This document shows positions 15,180-26,200 of a stretch of DNA of 44,138 bases, in pieces. The notes beneath the pieces were generated by a model that was not told where the DNA came from, did no database searches, and was given only the letters and a program-made list of their open reading frames with translations. The stretch's first letter is position 1. Each line of letters starts with the position of its first letter. The stretch is from Verrucomicrobiia bacterium (GTDB taxonomy: Bacteria; Verrucomicrobiota; Verrucomicrobiia; Limisphaerales; JAYPXF01), in the NCBI GenBank assembly GCA_016779125.1, contig JADHOF010000004.1:1-44138 (forward strand). The letters are read 5' to 3'. A program made the translations under genes and the position numbers.

Positions 15180-16616
15180 TTCAGCCAGGGAACCCGCGTA
15201 GGCGGGAAAGGGACAATCAGTGCAGAGCGCGTCCGTTCGCGCGCAAAAGTCCCGGACAATCTGGAGCAGGCCCTGCTGTTGCCCCGCGCCGCGCAGGCAT
15301 CCGGCCGATGTCTCGCCGAGCAGACGCCGACGAGCCAGGCGCAACACCGCGTTGTCCTCCGCCTTCGGCCAGGTCAGGAAAAGTTGTTCCACACGCCGAA
15401 CCAGGGCGCGGTTCCGACCCGCCCGGGCTCGCGCGTGCAACCACGGCAGCACGGTGTTCACGGCGAGTTCGTTCAGGCGCGAACGACCCAGCAAGGGCAC
15501 GCGGCCGGGCATCGGCCCGGCAACGAAGGTGCAACGATCCTCCCAGAACGATTCATTCGTCGGGCCGAGCAACGCCATCAACTCCCGGGCCGCAACGGCG
15601 GGCTTCGAGTCCCCGCGACTCCAGTCTTCAATCCGGCGAATCAACCCATCATCCGCAAGCCAACGAGCCGCCAGTGCCAGACGACGCTCCGGGCGATTGA
15701 CCGGTCGCACGCCGCCCAATTGCCAGACGACGATCGGCATTTTGAACTCATCCGCGTCTTCCCTCAGCCGCCACCAGAGGGACCAAAGACGGGACAGATA
15801 ATCGGAACGCCTCCGATCCTCCGCGCTCCATTCGTGAGGCATGAAACCGGAGATCCCGAGCATCAACGCCAAGGTCATCTCCTCCCGCTCCGCGGCCCGC
15901 GCCTTCGAACGATCCAACAACAGCATCGCCTCGGCGACCCGACGCATGGGCCACGCGTTCCGTTTGTAGCCCAGCCCCGAAACCAGCCCGATCATCAACG
16001 CGGCCTCCCAGCCCCGAGCCCGAGCCAGCGCCTCGAAGTGCGCGGCCTTGCCTTCCAGCCGCACGATTCCGGCCTCGTTCAACAAGCCGTCGAGTTGCCC
16101 GGCGGTCAGACGCTTCAGCGGTTCGCAACACACCCCGCGCAGGCGATCCGGCAATTCGCCCGGCGGCTCGCGCAGCGCCCACTCGCGGAGCTTCGGCCAG
16201 GGCGCGTCCAATTGATCCCGAAGACACAGCCAGGGCTCGCGGGCAGTCTCAGGGGCGCTCCAGACCACGCGCAGAATCGTGTTTGCGAAGCTTGGATTTC
16301 GGTCGTGCCCGTGCGCGTGCCAACCGGCGGGTTCCACGTCCACCTCCACGTCTCCGCGCAAAACCTCCTCCCCCTCGATGGCCACCACCGCTTTGCGGAA
16401 ATCCGGCCCGGCCCCGTGATTCCAAAAGCCCGGATGCAACACACGAACCGAGCGCCCGTCACAAAGCCTCAAGTCGTCCCGCAACCGTTGATGCTGCCAG
16501 ACGACCTGCAATACCCGTTCGGGCACACCCGCTTCATCCGTCTCACGCAGGCAGAGTTCATCCAGCGCCTCTCGACGCCAGTCCGCGTAGCTTGATCTGT
16601 TCTTGAATTCCACCAC
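15162..16616 (-). CDS. DUF2851 family protein
   Basis: About 484 residues. The N-terminal part contains VLQVVWQHQRL, VRVLHPGFWNHGAGPDFRKAVV and GDVEVDVEPAGWHAHGH, which identify DUF2851, a family of unknown function. Near the C-terminus, QQGLLQIVRDFCARTDALC and the next Cys form C-x6-C-x2-C, with another Cys about 19 residues earlier; this could bind a metal or iron-sulfur cluster. The start is placed at GTG 16614-16616 (or the adjacent GTG 16611-16613), as a strong GGAG lies 5 or 8 nt upstream; the frame also stays open to a TTG at 16671. It is divergent from the HtrA-type gene. Confidence 0.83.
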   Translation of the reverse strand: MVEFKNRSSYADWRREALDELCLRETDEAGVPERVLQVVWQHQRLRDDLRLCDGRSVRVLHPGFWNHGAGPDFRKAVVAIEGEEVLRGDVEVDVEPAGWHAHGHDRNPSFANTILRVVWSAPETAREPWLCLRDQLDAPWPKLREWALREPPGELPDRLRGVCCEPLKRLTAGQLDGLLNEAGIVRLEGKAAHFEALARARGWEAALMIGLVSGLGYKRNAWPMRRVAEAMLLLDRSKARAAEREEMTLALMLGISGFMPHEWSAEDRRRSDYLSRLWSLWWRLREDADEFKMPIVVWQLGGVRPVNRPERRLALAARWLADDGLIRRIEDWSRGDSKPAVAARELMALLGPTNESFWEDRCTFVAGPMPGRVPLLGRSRLNELAVNTVLPWLHARARAGRNRALVRRVEQLFLTWPKAEDNAVLRLARRRLLGETSAGCLRGAGQQQGLLQIVRDFCARTDALCTDCPFPAYAGSLAESGARE

Positions 16617-16686
16617 TCCGGCTCCTTTTGTCCCCGACCGGGAACGGCTGGATCTTTCCCCCACGATTGGCAAAAGTAAACGCCGT

Positions 16687-16699
16687 TTCAGATTCTGAA
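16687..16699. promoter_or_regulatory. 13-bp palindrome between divergent genes
   Basis: TTCAGA-T-TCTGAA, a perfect 6+1+6 palindrome 33 nt upstream of the HtrA-type protease start. It could be an operator for a dimeric regulator, but a palindrome of this size can arise by chance. Confidence 0.25.
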
Positions 16700-16732
16700 C
16701 ACCCGCGCGCCTCGAGAGTCCAAATCAGCACC

Positions 16733-18070
<1,338 letters not shown>

Positions 18071-18163
18071 GGCGATCAACGCACCCCGACGCCGCAATTC
18101 GCCTTTATTGACTGGCCGAACGCGAAGCGTTTCGGGACACTCCCCGCCCGTTTCAGAAAACGC

Positions 18164-19144
18164 ATGAGCACCGAACAGTCCACAATCGACGAACCGATGA
18201 TCGAGGTCCGGGGACTGACCAAGCGTTTCAAGAACCGCGTCGCGATCGAGGATCTCAGCTTCACCGTCGGGCGCGGACAGGTCGTCGGATTCCTGGGCCC
18301 CAACGGCGCGGGCAAGACCACCACCATGCGCATTCTTTCGTGCTACATGCCGGCCACCTCCGGCGTCGTGCGGGTCGGCGGCTGCAACGTGCACACCCGG
18401 CCGGACGAGGTGCGGCGGCAGATCGGTTACATGCCCGAGAACAACCCGCTCCACGTCGAGATGCGCGTGCGGGAGTATCTGAAGTTTCGCGCGCGGCTGA
18501 AGGGGCTTGGCGTCCGCCGGAGCAGGGACCGCGTCGATCACGTCACCGAAATCTGCGGACTCGGCGACGTCTCCTCCAAGCTGATCGGTCACCTCTCAAA
18601 AGGATACCGCCAGCGCGTGGGTCTGGCCGACGCCCTGGTGCATGAACCCGGCCTGTTGATCCTCGACGAACCGACGATCGGGCTCGATCCCCATCAGATT
18701 CGCACCGTGCGCAAACTCATTCGGGATCTGGGCAAGGAGCATACGGTTCTCGTTTCCTCGCACATCCTCTCCGAGATTGAGATGACCTGCGACCACGTCA
18801 TCATCATTCATCACGGCAAGATCCTGGAGGACGACACGGTCGAGGGCCTGCGCCAAAAGATGAGCGTGGAACGGCTCGTGGTCGCCGAGATCGCGGCCCC
18901 AAGGGAGCAGCTGCTCGACTTCCTGGAACATTCCGCGGAGATCCTGCACTTCGACCTGCAACCGTCCGATTCCGACTACCTCACCTGCACGCTGACACCT
19001 TCCGCCATGATGGATCTGCGTCCGCTGGTTTTTGAGACCGCGCGCGAAAACGGCTGGCAACTCCGCGAACTGACCCGGAGCCGACATTCGCTGGAGGATA
19101 TCTTCCTGCGCGTCACCCGCCGCGAAGAGGAGGACGGTTTCTGA
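18164..19144 (+). CDS. ABC transporter ATP-binding protein, Gld-like system
   Basis: A 326-residue ATPase. Walker A is GPNGAGKT at 45-52, the signature is LSKGYRQRVG (about 145), and Walker B is LLILDEPTIGLD; the D-loop and a His switch (LVSSHILSEIE) follow. The C-terminal extension of about 90 residues is usual for ABC-2 type exporters. Its stop overlaps the start of the permease gene by one base. Within the operon, the order ATPase, permease, GldG-like protein matches the GldA-GldF-GldG arrangement first described for gliding bacteroidetes and widespread in non-gliders. The transported substrate is unknown. Confidence 0.92.
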   Translation: MSTEQSTIDEPMIEVRGLTKRFKNRVAIEDLSFTVGRGQVVGFLGPNGAGKTTTMRILSCYMPATSGVVRVGGCNVHTRPDEVRRQIGYMPENNPLHVEMRVREYLKFRARLKGLGVRRSRDRVDHVTEICGLGDVSSKLIGHLSKGYRQRVGLADALVHEPGLLILDEPTIGLDPHQIRTVRKLIRDLGKEHTVLVSSHILSEIEMTCDHVIIIHHGKILEDDTVEGLRQKMSVERLVVAEIAAPREQLLDFLEHSAEILHFDLQPSDSDYLTCTLTPSAMMDLRPLVFETARENGWQLRELTRSRHSLEDIFLRVTRREEEDGF

Positions 19145-19896
19145 TGCGCCCCTTTCTCACGCTCACCCGTCGCGAATTGGCCGGCTATTTCGTATCGCTC
19201 ACCGGATACCTGACCATCGCCGCAATCCAGTTTCTGGTCGGTTTGGGAATGCTGCTGCTCCTCGAGGCGTTGAACGGTCAACCCTTCGACATGCCCCTCA
19301 CCGAGGCGTTCTACAACAATCTCTGGTTCTTCCTGATCCTCCTGCTCGCCCCGCCGGTCGTGACCATGCGGACCTTCGCCCATGAGAAATTCTCCGGCAC
19401 CTACGAAACCTTGATGACGGCACCGGTCAGCGACACCGCCGTGGTCATGGCCAAGTTCACCGGCGCGCTTCTTTTCTTTCTTTCCGCCTGGGCCCCGGTG
19501 ATGGCCTATCCCCTGATCCTCCGCCACTTCGCGGTCGATCTGGCGGCCGTCGATTGGGGCGCTCTGGGGGGTACCTTCATCGGTATCCTCCTCTTCGGCT
19601 CGCTTTACACGTCGATCGGCTGCTGCATGTCCTCGATCACGCGCAGCCAGATCATCGCCGCGATGAACGCCTTCGTGATCGGCCTCGGCCTCTTCCTGGC
19701 CAGCTACCTTTCCCATGTCGTCGCGCAACAACCGGGATGGGAGATGGACGTCTTTCGCCACATCTCGCTGATCGACCACATGCGCGACTTCACGCGCGGC
19801 ATCATCGATGTCCGGCAGGTCGTTTTCTATCTGAGCCTGACCGTCTTCTTCCTTTTTCTGACCACCAAATCCGTTGAAAGCCGCCGCTGGCGTTGA
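19144..19896 (+). CDS. ABC-2 type permease, GldF-like
   Basis: A 250-residue integral membrane protein with about six hydrophobic segments: LTIAAIQFLVGLGMLLLLEAL, FFLILLLAPPVV, TGALLFFLSAWAPVMAYPLI, LGGTFIGILLFGSLYTSIGC, IIAAMNAFVIGLGLFLASYL and VVFYLSLTVFFLFL. The central SGTYETLMTAPVSD segment between the second and third helices is typical of ABC-2/GldF-type permeases. It directly follows the ATPase gene with a 1-nt overlap and is followed after 1 nt by the GldG-like gene, so these three should form a single transporter. Confidence 0.9.
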   Translation: MRPFLTLTRRELAGYFVSLTGYLTIAAIQFLVGLGMLLLLEALNGQPFDMPLTEAFYNNLWFFLILLLAPPVVTMRTFAHEKFSGTYETLMTAPVSDTAVVMAKFTGALLFFLSAWAPVMAYPLILRHFAVDLAAVDWGALGGTFIGILLFGSLYTSIGCCMSSITRSQIIAAMNAFVIGLGLFLASYLSHVVAQQPGWEMDVFRHISLIDHMRDFTRGIIDVRQVVFYLSLTVFFLFLTTKSVESRRWR

Positions 19897-19897
19897 C

Positions 19898-21379
19898 ATG
19901 GACGACCGCACCGACAAACGCGAACGCCGCGCCGTCCCTTCCAGAACCGGGGCCGGCTTCAATGTGTTCGTCTCCAGCCTCGCGCTCCTCGCCATCATCG
20001 TGATGGTCAACTACCTCGCCATGCGGCACCCGTGGTCCTTTCCGCTTTCCAAGGACCGCCACGATCCGCTCGCACCGGTCACGCTTCAGATCCTCAAAAC
20101 CATCACGAACGAGGTCAGCGTCGTGATCTACTACGACCCGGAAGCGCCGCTTTTCACCCACGTCGAAACGCTGTTGAAACAGTACCACGACGCCAACCGC
20201 AGGATTCAAATTGAAACAGTGGACTACCTCCGCCGCCCCGGCCGCGCCGAGGAGATCCGCACCCGTTACCGGCTCGATCCCGGCCTGCAGGAAGCGGTCG
20301 TGTTCGCGAACGGCGAGCAGGTGAAAGTCGTCCGCAAGAACGATCTCGCCGATTACAACGTGGACGACGTGGTCGCCGGCAAGACCAAGACCGTGCGCCG
20401 CAAGAATTTCAAGGGCGAGGCCGTGTTCACATCCGCCCTGCTCTCGGTCATTCTGAACGAGCGTCCCATGGTCGCCTTTCTCACCGGCTACGGGGACGAG
20501 CACAGCCCGACCAACATCAACACGGCCTTCGGTTACGGCCGGTTCTCCGAGCTGCTTCGGGATCAAAACGCCAGCATCGGCGCGCTCAACCTGGCAGGCA
20601 CGGAAGAGATCCCGGCAAGCGTGAAGCTCGTCATCGTGGCGGGTGTCGAGCACGAGATCCCCCCCACGCATCAGGCCAAGCTCAACCGCTATCTGGAATC
20701 CGGTGGATGCCTGCTCGCCACTTTCCGCTACGCCCGGCAATGCGGCCTGGAACGGCTGCTCTATCGCTGGGGCGTGGAAGTCCAGGACCGGCAGGTGATC
20801 GATCGATCCCAATCCGACAAACCCAACCTCGTCGTCATCACCGGTGAAAACTACGGAGACCACGAGATTGTCCGACCACTCAGCCGCGCGAACTCCCCGC
20901 TGGGCTTCGCCGCCCCACGTCCCGTGCGCAGCATCATCGGCCAGGCCGCCGCGGACGCTCCGCAGGTGACCATTCTCGCCGCCACCAGCGCCCAGGGTGT
21001 CGCGGTCGCCGACTACCGTCGCGGCCTGCGCTACAACCCCCAGACCGACAAGACCGGCGTCGTGCCACTGGCCGTCGCCATTGAAAAAGGGGGCATCGCG
21101 GGCGTCTCCGGCGGCACCCGCATCGTGGTGGTCGGGGATTCGCACTGTTTCGACAACGAGATGCTCTCGACCTACGCCAACAACGACTTCGCCTGGAACA
21201 CCGTCAGCTGGCTGCTGGACCGGACGCTGCTCGTGGGCATCACCCCCAAGCGCGTGAACGAATTCCAGATCAGCCTCACGGACCGCAATTTCAACCGCCT
21301 GCAATGGGTGTTTCTCGCCGGCATCCCCGGCGGCATCCTGCTGCTGGGCTGGATCGTCTGGCTGCGTCGACAGATCTGA
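19898..21379 (+). CDS. GldG-like ABC-type transport system accessory protein
   Basis: A 493-residue protein with one transmembrane helix near the N-terminus (NVFVSSLALLAIIVMVNYLA), a large outside region and a second helix near the C-terminus (WVFLAGIPGGILLLGWIVWL). Segments such as VSVVIYYDPEAPLFTHVETLLKQY, VAFLTGYGDEHSP and KLVIVAGVEHEIPPTHQAKLNRYLESGG match the ABC-type uncharacterised transport (GldG) domain, which contains a Rossmann-like outside module. The start is ATG 19898, 1 nt after the permease stop; an in-frame TTG at 19874 lies inside the permease gene. The protein probably works with the permease at the cell surface side. Confidence 0.87.
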   Translation: MDDRTDKRERRAVPSRTGAGFNVFVSSLALLAIIVMVNYLAMRHPWSFPLSKDRHDPLAPVTLQILKTITNEVSVVIYYDPEAPLFTHVETLLKQYHDANRRIQIETVDYLRRPGRAEEIRTRYRLDPGLQEAVVFANGEQVKVVRKNDLADYNVDDVVAGKTKTVRRKNFKGEAVFTSALLSVILNERPMVAFLTGYGDEHSPTNINTAFGYGRFSELLRDQNASIGALNLAGTEEIPASVKLVIVAGVEHEIPPTHQAKLNRYLESGGCLLATFRYARQCGLERLLYRWGVEVQDRQVIDRSQSDKPNLVVITGENYGDHEIVRPLSRANSPLGFAAPRPVRSIIGQAAADAPQVTILAATSAQGVAVADYRRGLRYNPQTDKTGVVPLAVAIEKGGIAGVSGGTRIVVVGDSHCFDNEMLSTYANNDFAWNTVSWLLDRTLLVGITPKRVNEFQISLTDRNFNRLQWVFLAGIPGGILLLGWIVWLRRQI

Positions 21380-21395
21380 ACCCGAACCGAACACG

Positions 21396-23207
21396 TTGAA
21401 TCCACGACAGCCAAAACTACTGCTCGCCCTGGCACTGGCCCTGTTCGCGTACATCGCCGTCTACGAGCGCCCCACCCAATCGGATGCCGTCGATCCGCCG
21501 GAAGCAACCCTGCTGCCAGGCGTGAACGCGGCAGCCGTGAACCGGGTGGAATACCAGTCCGGCAATTCCGTTCTCGCCGCCGAACTTCGCAACCACCGCT
21601 GGCGGCTGGTCGCCCCGAAACCCTACCCGGCGAACGAAACCGCCATCCAGGCCCTGCTGCGTTCCTGCGCCGACCTGAAGTCCCGCGTGGCCGTGCCGAC
21701 GGACGAGATCGACAACCTGTCCGACTTCGGCCTGCGCCCACCGAAGGGCAAACTCACCGTCTTTCAAGGCGCAACCCGGCTGGTGTTGTCGATCGGCGCC
21801 GCCACGCCGGCCAACAACGGGCTCTACGTACAGGCCTCTGATTCGGACAGCATCGACGTCATCGACGCAAAGCTGCTCGAACTCCTCCCGACAAACGCCG
21901 CCCTCTGGCGCAGCCCGCATCTGCTCGATCTGGCCGAAGCCCGCTTCGACCGCGTGCGGATCCGCAATCGCAACAATCTGCTCGTCCTCGAGCGGGGCAC
22001 CAACCGCGTCTGGAGCATCCTGCAGCCGCCGCCGCCAAAGCGCGGAGACTCGGCCCGGCTGGAGCAACTGATCGAGGTCTGGAAACAATGGCGCGTCGCG
22101 GGATTCGTCACCGACGATCCCGGCGTTTCGCTGGAAGCCTTCGGACTCGATCGACCCCAATTGGAACTGTCCTTCGCCCAAGGCACGAACGACGTCCTTT
22201 CCGTCCAGTTCGGAAACTCACCCACGAATCTGCCCGGCACGATCTACGCCCGCCTGCCCGCCAGCGGCAACATCGTGCTCGCGACCGATCAATTCATCCC
22301 CATCTTGCGCGAGGGATACTGGACCTTCTGCGACAAGCGCATGATCGATCCGTTGAAGGACGCCGACTTCGATATCGTCGAGGTGCGCGGCCCCGAATCC
22401 TTCACGCTCCAACGACAAACGAACCAGCTCTGGCGTTCCGTTGACACGAACGGGATCGCCGCCGACCCCGCGCTGATGTTCCACTTCCTCACCCAGCTGC
22501 AAGCCGTGGAAGCCGTGGAAATCGCCCGCGAGGTGGTCACCGATTACAGCGAGTACGGCCTCGACAGGCCGGCCCTCTCCTACCAGCTCCACCAGTCCTC
22601 GACCAACGCCGCCGGCCAGATCACGAACCGGCTCGTCGCCGGCATCGATCTGGGCAAGAGCCTCGTGGACCGCACATTCGTCCGCCGTCACGACGAAAAC
22701 GCCGTCTACGTCGTTCCAAGCGGCCGCTTGGCGTCGCTTCCAAAGGCGCTCTACGAAATCCGCAGCCGGATCCTGTGGGCATTCGACACCAACAACGTCG
22801 CGTCGATCACACTCTTCGAGGACGGCCGCACCAACACGTTGACCCGTGCGACAACCCTGAACTGGACGCGCGACACGACCGGCACGCCACAGGCCTTGGA
22901 TCTCGTCGAAAGCGCCGCCGTCGAGGAAGGCCTCACACGCCTTTCCCTCCTGCAGGCCGAGGCGTGGGTCACCCGGGGCGCGCCGCGATTGCCCACCTAC
23001 GACATCACGGCCCGCAGCCGCGGCCTCTCGATCAATCTGAAGGCGCCTGCCGGCCGCCAACACACGCTGCTCTTCGGCCGCATGCCGCGCGGCCGCAACT
23101 GCTACGCCGCCTATCGCGACCTCGTGGACGGGCAGTGGATCGTGTTCGAGTTCGAGCGCCGCCTGTTTGAGGAGTACGTCTACCCCTACTTCTCCGTGAA
23201 GCAATGA
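21396..23207 (+). CDS. DUF4340 domain-containing protein
   Basis: A 603-residue protein with one N-terminal membrane helix (LLLALALALFAYIAVY) and a long outside region. It contains repeated elements of the DUF4340 family: WRLVAPKPYPANETAIQALL, LSDFGLRPPKGKLTVFQG, then again VTDDPGVSLEAFGLDRPQLELSFAQG and VTDYSEYGLDRPALSYQL, which suggests internal duplication into two or three units. DUF4340 genes commonly sit beside GldG-like genes, but the function is unknown. The start is TTG at 21396, since the helix begins right after it. Its TGA overlaps the ATG of the next gene by 4 nt. Confidence 0.85.
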   Translation: MNPRQPKLLLALALALFAYIAVYERPTQSDAVDPPEATLLPGVNAAAVNRVEYQSGNSVLAAELRNHRWRLVAPKPYPANETAIQALLRSCADLKSRVAVPTDEIDNLSDFGLRPPKGKLTVFQGATRLVLSIGAATPANNGLYVQASDSDSIDVIDAKLLELLPTNAALWRSPHLLDLAEARFDRVRIRNRNNLLVLERGTNRVWSILQPPPPKRGDSARLEQLIEVWKQWRVAGFVTDDPGVSLEAFGLDRPQLELSFAQGTNDVLSVQFGNSPTNLPGTIYARLPASGNIVLATDQFIPILREGYWTFCDKRMIDPLKDADFDIVEVRGPESFTLQRQTNQLWRSVDTNGIAADPALMFHFLTQLQAVEAVEIAREVVTDYSEYGLDRPALSYQLHQSSTNAAGQITNRLVAGIDLGKSLVDRTFVRRHDENAVYVVPSGRLASLPKALYEIRSRILWAFDTNNVASITLFEDGRTNTLTRATTLNWTRDTTGTPQALDLVESAAVEEGLTRLSLLQAEAWVTRGAPRLPTYDITARSRGLSINLKAPAGRQHTLLFGRMPRGRNCYAAYRDLVDGQWIVFEFERRLFEEYVYPYFSVKQ

Positions 23208-26200
23208 AACGGCCTCCGAAATGGAAGCGCTTCTGGCTTTGTTGCCGGTGGGGCATCCGCGGTTGCCGAATGGTCCTCCTGCTCGTTCTATTGGCGCTGA
23301 TCGCCGGCTTCATCTGGTTCAATCAGATCGGCATGCCGGACTTCGCCAAGACACTCCTTCAGGAAGAGCTGAAACAGCGGGGCATGGACGTCGAATTCCA
23401 GCGCATGTACTGGAAATGGTTCCGGGGAATCATCACGGAAGATTTGATCATCCACCCATCGAAAGGGCGAATCGGCCCCTCGGTGTTCATCCAGTCCGCC
23501 GACCTCGATCTCGATCTGGAGAAGCTCGTGACGGGCGAACTCAGCGTGAAGGCGATCGAACTCTTTCAAGGCTCGGGCCGATGGCTGGTACGGCCCACGA
23601 ACAAGGAGCCGCAAACACTCACCATCGACAAACTCCACACCGACATTCGATTCCTCCCAGACGACCGCTGGGAGCTCACCCGCTTTGACGCGGTGATTCA
23701 GGGAGTCCACATCAACGCCGGCGGCATCATCACCAACGCCTCCTTCGCCCGCACCGAAAGCGCGCGGGTCCACGTCAAACCGAAGGAAAGCAGGCAACGT
23801 CGCCAGGCCATGGAGCAGGCCGAAGGACAGATCCACGCAGCCCTTGAAAAGTTCTCGTCACTGAAGTTCGCAACCGCGCCCAGCCTGAACGTCGAGTTCA
23901 GCGCGGACGCCCGTCTCCGAGGCGAGATCAACGCCAGAATCTCCGGCAACATCGCCACCCTGGACACCCCGCTGGCGACCTGCCGGGGCGTTCGGATCAA
24001 CGGTCACGTCACCCGCGCCGCCGCCACGAACGCGCCCGCCAAGGCCAGCCTCTCGCTCAGCGCCGACTCCCTTTCGTCCGACTCTCTCAAGACACGTGAA
24101 GCGCGCGGCTTCGCCTTTTTCACGCTGACACCGAACGGCGACTGGAGCGCCCTCTGGAACACAGGCCTCAAGGACGTCACCTCAAGGCACGGCAGCGCCG
24201 ACTATATTTCGTTTGAAGGAAACGCCACGCCCGACCCCAGCGCGCCCAGCAATCATCTCGCCACCGTCTCCCTGAAGGCGGGTGCCCTCAACCTCGGCGA
24301 CACCCGCGTCGCAATGCTCAACCTCACCACCTCGCTCGAAGGCAGCCTGAATCGACGCATTTTGGAGAACGTGCAGATCAAGGGTTCCGCCGAAAGCTTC
24401 GTCCATCGCACCCGCAGCGCCGAACGACTCGCGTTCTCGATCAGCGCCCGGACAAACCACACGGTCACCGCGACGAATCTCACCGCCTGGCAGGTTTCCT
24501 CGGAGATCAACGCCAACGGCTTTCTCGAAAGCGATGTCCGGGTCGAGAGCGCCCGCGTCGGCCTGCGTTGGGATCACCCCATGCTCACGATCAGGGACGC
24601 CCGCTTCGAACTCGATCAGGGCGGAATCGGACTGGACGCGACAGCCGACGTAGTCAGCCGGCAACTCGATCTCGACCTCGAAAGCACGGCGGCGCTCGAC
24701 CAAATCGCACCCCTGCTGGGACCGAAAAACGAACGTTACCTCAACCAATATCGCTTTAAAAAACCACCAATCATCCGGGCAAAAGCCTCGCTGCGCCTGC
24801 CCCCGGGCGACCTGAAATCACTGCGTTGGAAAACCGATCTGGAACCCCTGCTGAATGTCGCCGGACGTATCGAGGCCGGTCCCGGCGACTATCGCGGTCT
24901 CGCCTTTGACGCCGCACACACCGACGTGCTGCTGACGAACGGGCTTCTCATCCTGCCCAACCTCCTCGTGAATCGCCCCGAAGGCGACGCGCGCCTCGCC
25001 TACACCAACAACCTCGCCACCCGCGACTACAGCTTCGGCATCGACAGCGGCATCAACCCGTTGAGCCTCGGCCCCTTGCTCGGCGAAGGCGAACGCAAGG
25101 GACTGGAGCTGCTCTCCTTCGACAACGAGATGCCGCATATCTCCGGCACACTGTTCGGCCGCTGGGGCGATCTGGACCGCACCGCCTTCGCCGCGACGGC
25201 CCGGCTCACCAACGTCGCCCTGCGGGGACAACACTTCGACCTCGTGGACACGCGGGCCTCAATGACCAACGGCTTGATCCTGCTGCGGGACACCACGATG
25301 CGACGCCCTGAAGGTCGCCTCGACACACCGCTCGTCCGGATCGACACCGGCGCGGGTCGGGTCCATCTGACGAACGTGGTCAGCACGCTTGACTTCACCG
25401 TCATTCCGGAGGTGATCGGGCCATCGACCGCCCGGGCCGTGCGAGCCTATGAGTTCCCCGAAGCGGCCGAGGTTGTCATCAACGGCAGCGTGGGCACGCA
25501 CCGCGACGCGGAGCGGGATTCCGACCTGCACTTCGATCTGCGGGCAAAGCATTTCCACTGGTTCAAATTCAACCTGCTCGACACCACGGCGCGCCTCGAT
25601 TGGGTCACGAACCGCCTTTCCATCACCAACCTGCGATCCGCGTTTCATGGCGGATCATTGGCCGGCTGGCTCGATTTCGATTTCGATCCCCCGGTCGGCA
25701 ACGACTTCCGCTTTGACCTGACATTCAAGAACGCCGGCATCCAGTCCCTCATCGCCGACCTCGCCAACCCGAAGAACACGCTGGAAGGCCGCCTCGACGG
25801 AAGACTCCGCGTCACCGACGCGAACACCGCCTACTGGGACAGCTGGCAGGGGGACGGACACGCCTCCCTCACCAACGGGCTGCTCTGGCAGATCCCCGTC
25901 TTCGGCCTTTTCTCCCCGGTTCTGAACACCCTCATTCCCGGCCTCGGCGACAGCCGGGCATCGGACGCGCACGGGACCTTCACGATGACCAACAGCCTCA
26001 TTCTCACCCGGGACCTGATCATTCATTCCCCGCCCGCCCGACTCTACTACGTCGGCACCGCCGATTTCGACGCCAACATCGACGCCCGCGTCGAGGCGCG
26101 TCTTTTCAAGAACAAATCACTCGTCGGAAAACTCTTCGACGTCCTCACATCCCCCATCACCAAGATCTTCGAATACAAGGTCGGCGGCACGCTGGGCCAT

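Noticed and set aside
15279-16595. 438-codon plus-strand open frame
   Set aside because: Antisense to the DUF2851 gene; Gln/Arg/Pro-rich shadow composition.
19802-21454. 550-codon minus-strand open frame
   Set aside because: It is antisense to the GldG-like gene, with Asp/His/Val-rich composition typical of GC-rich shadow frames and no recognisable motif.
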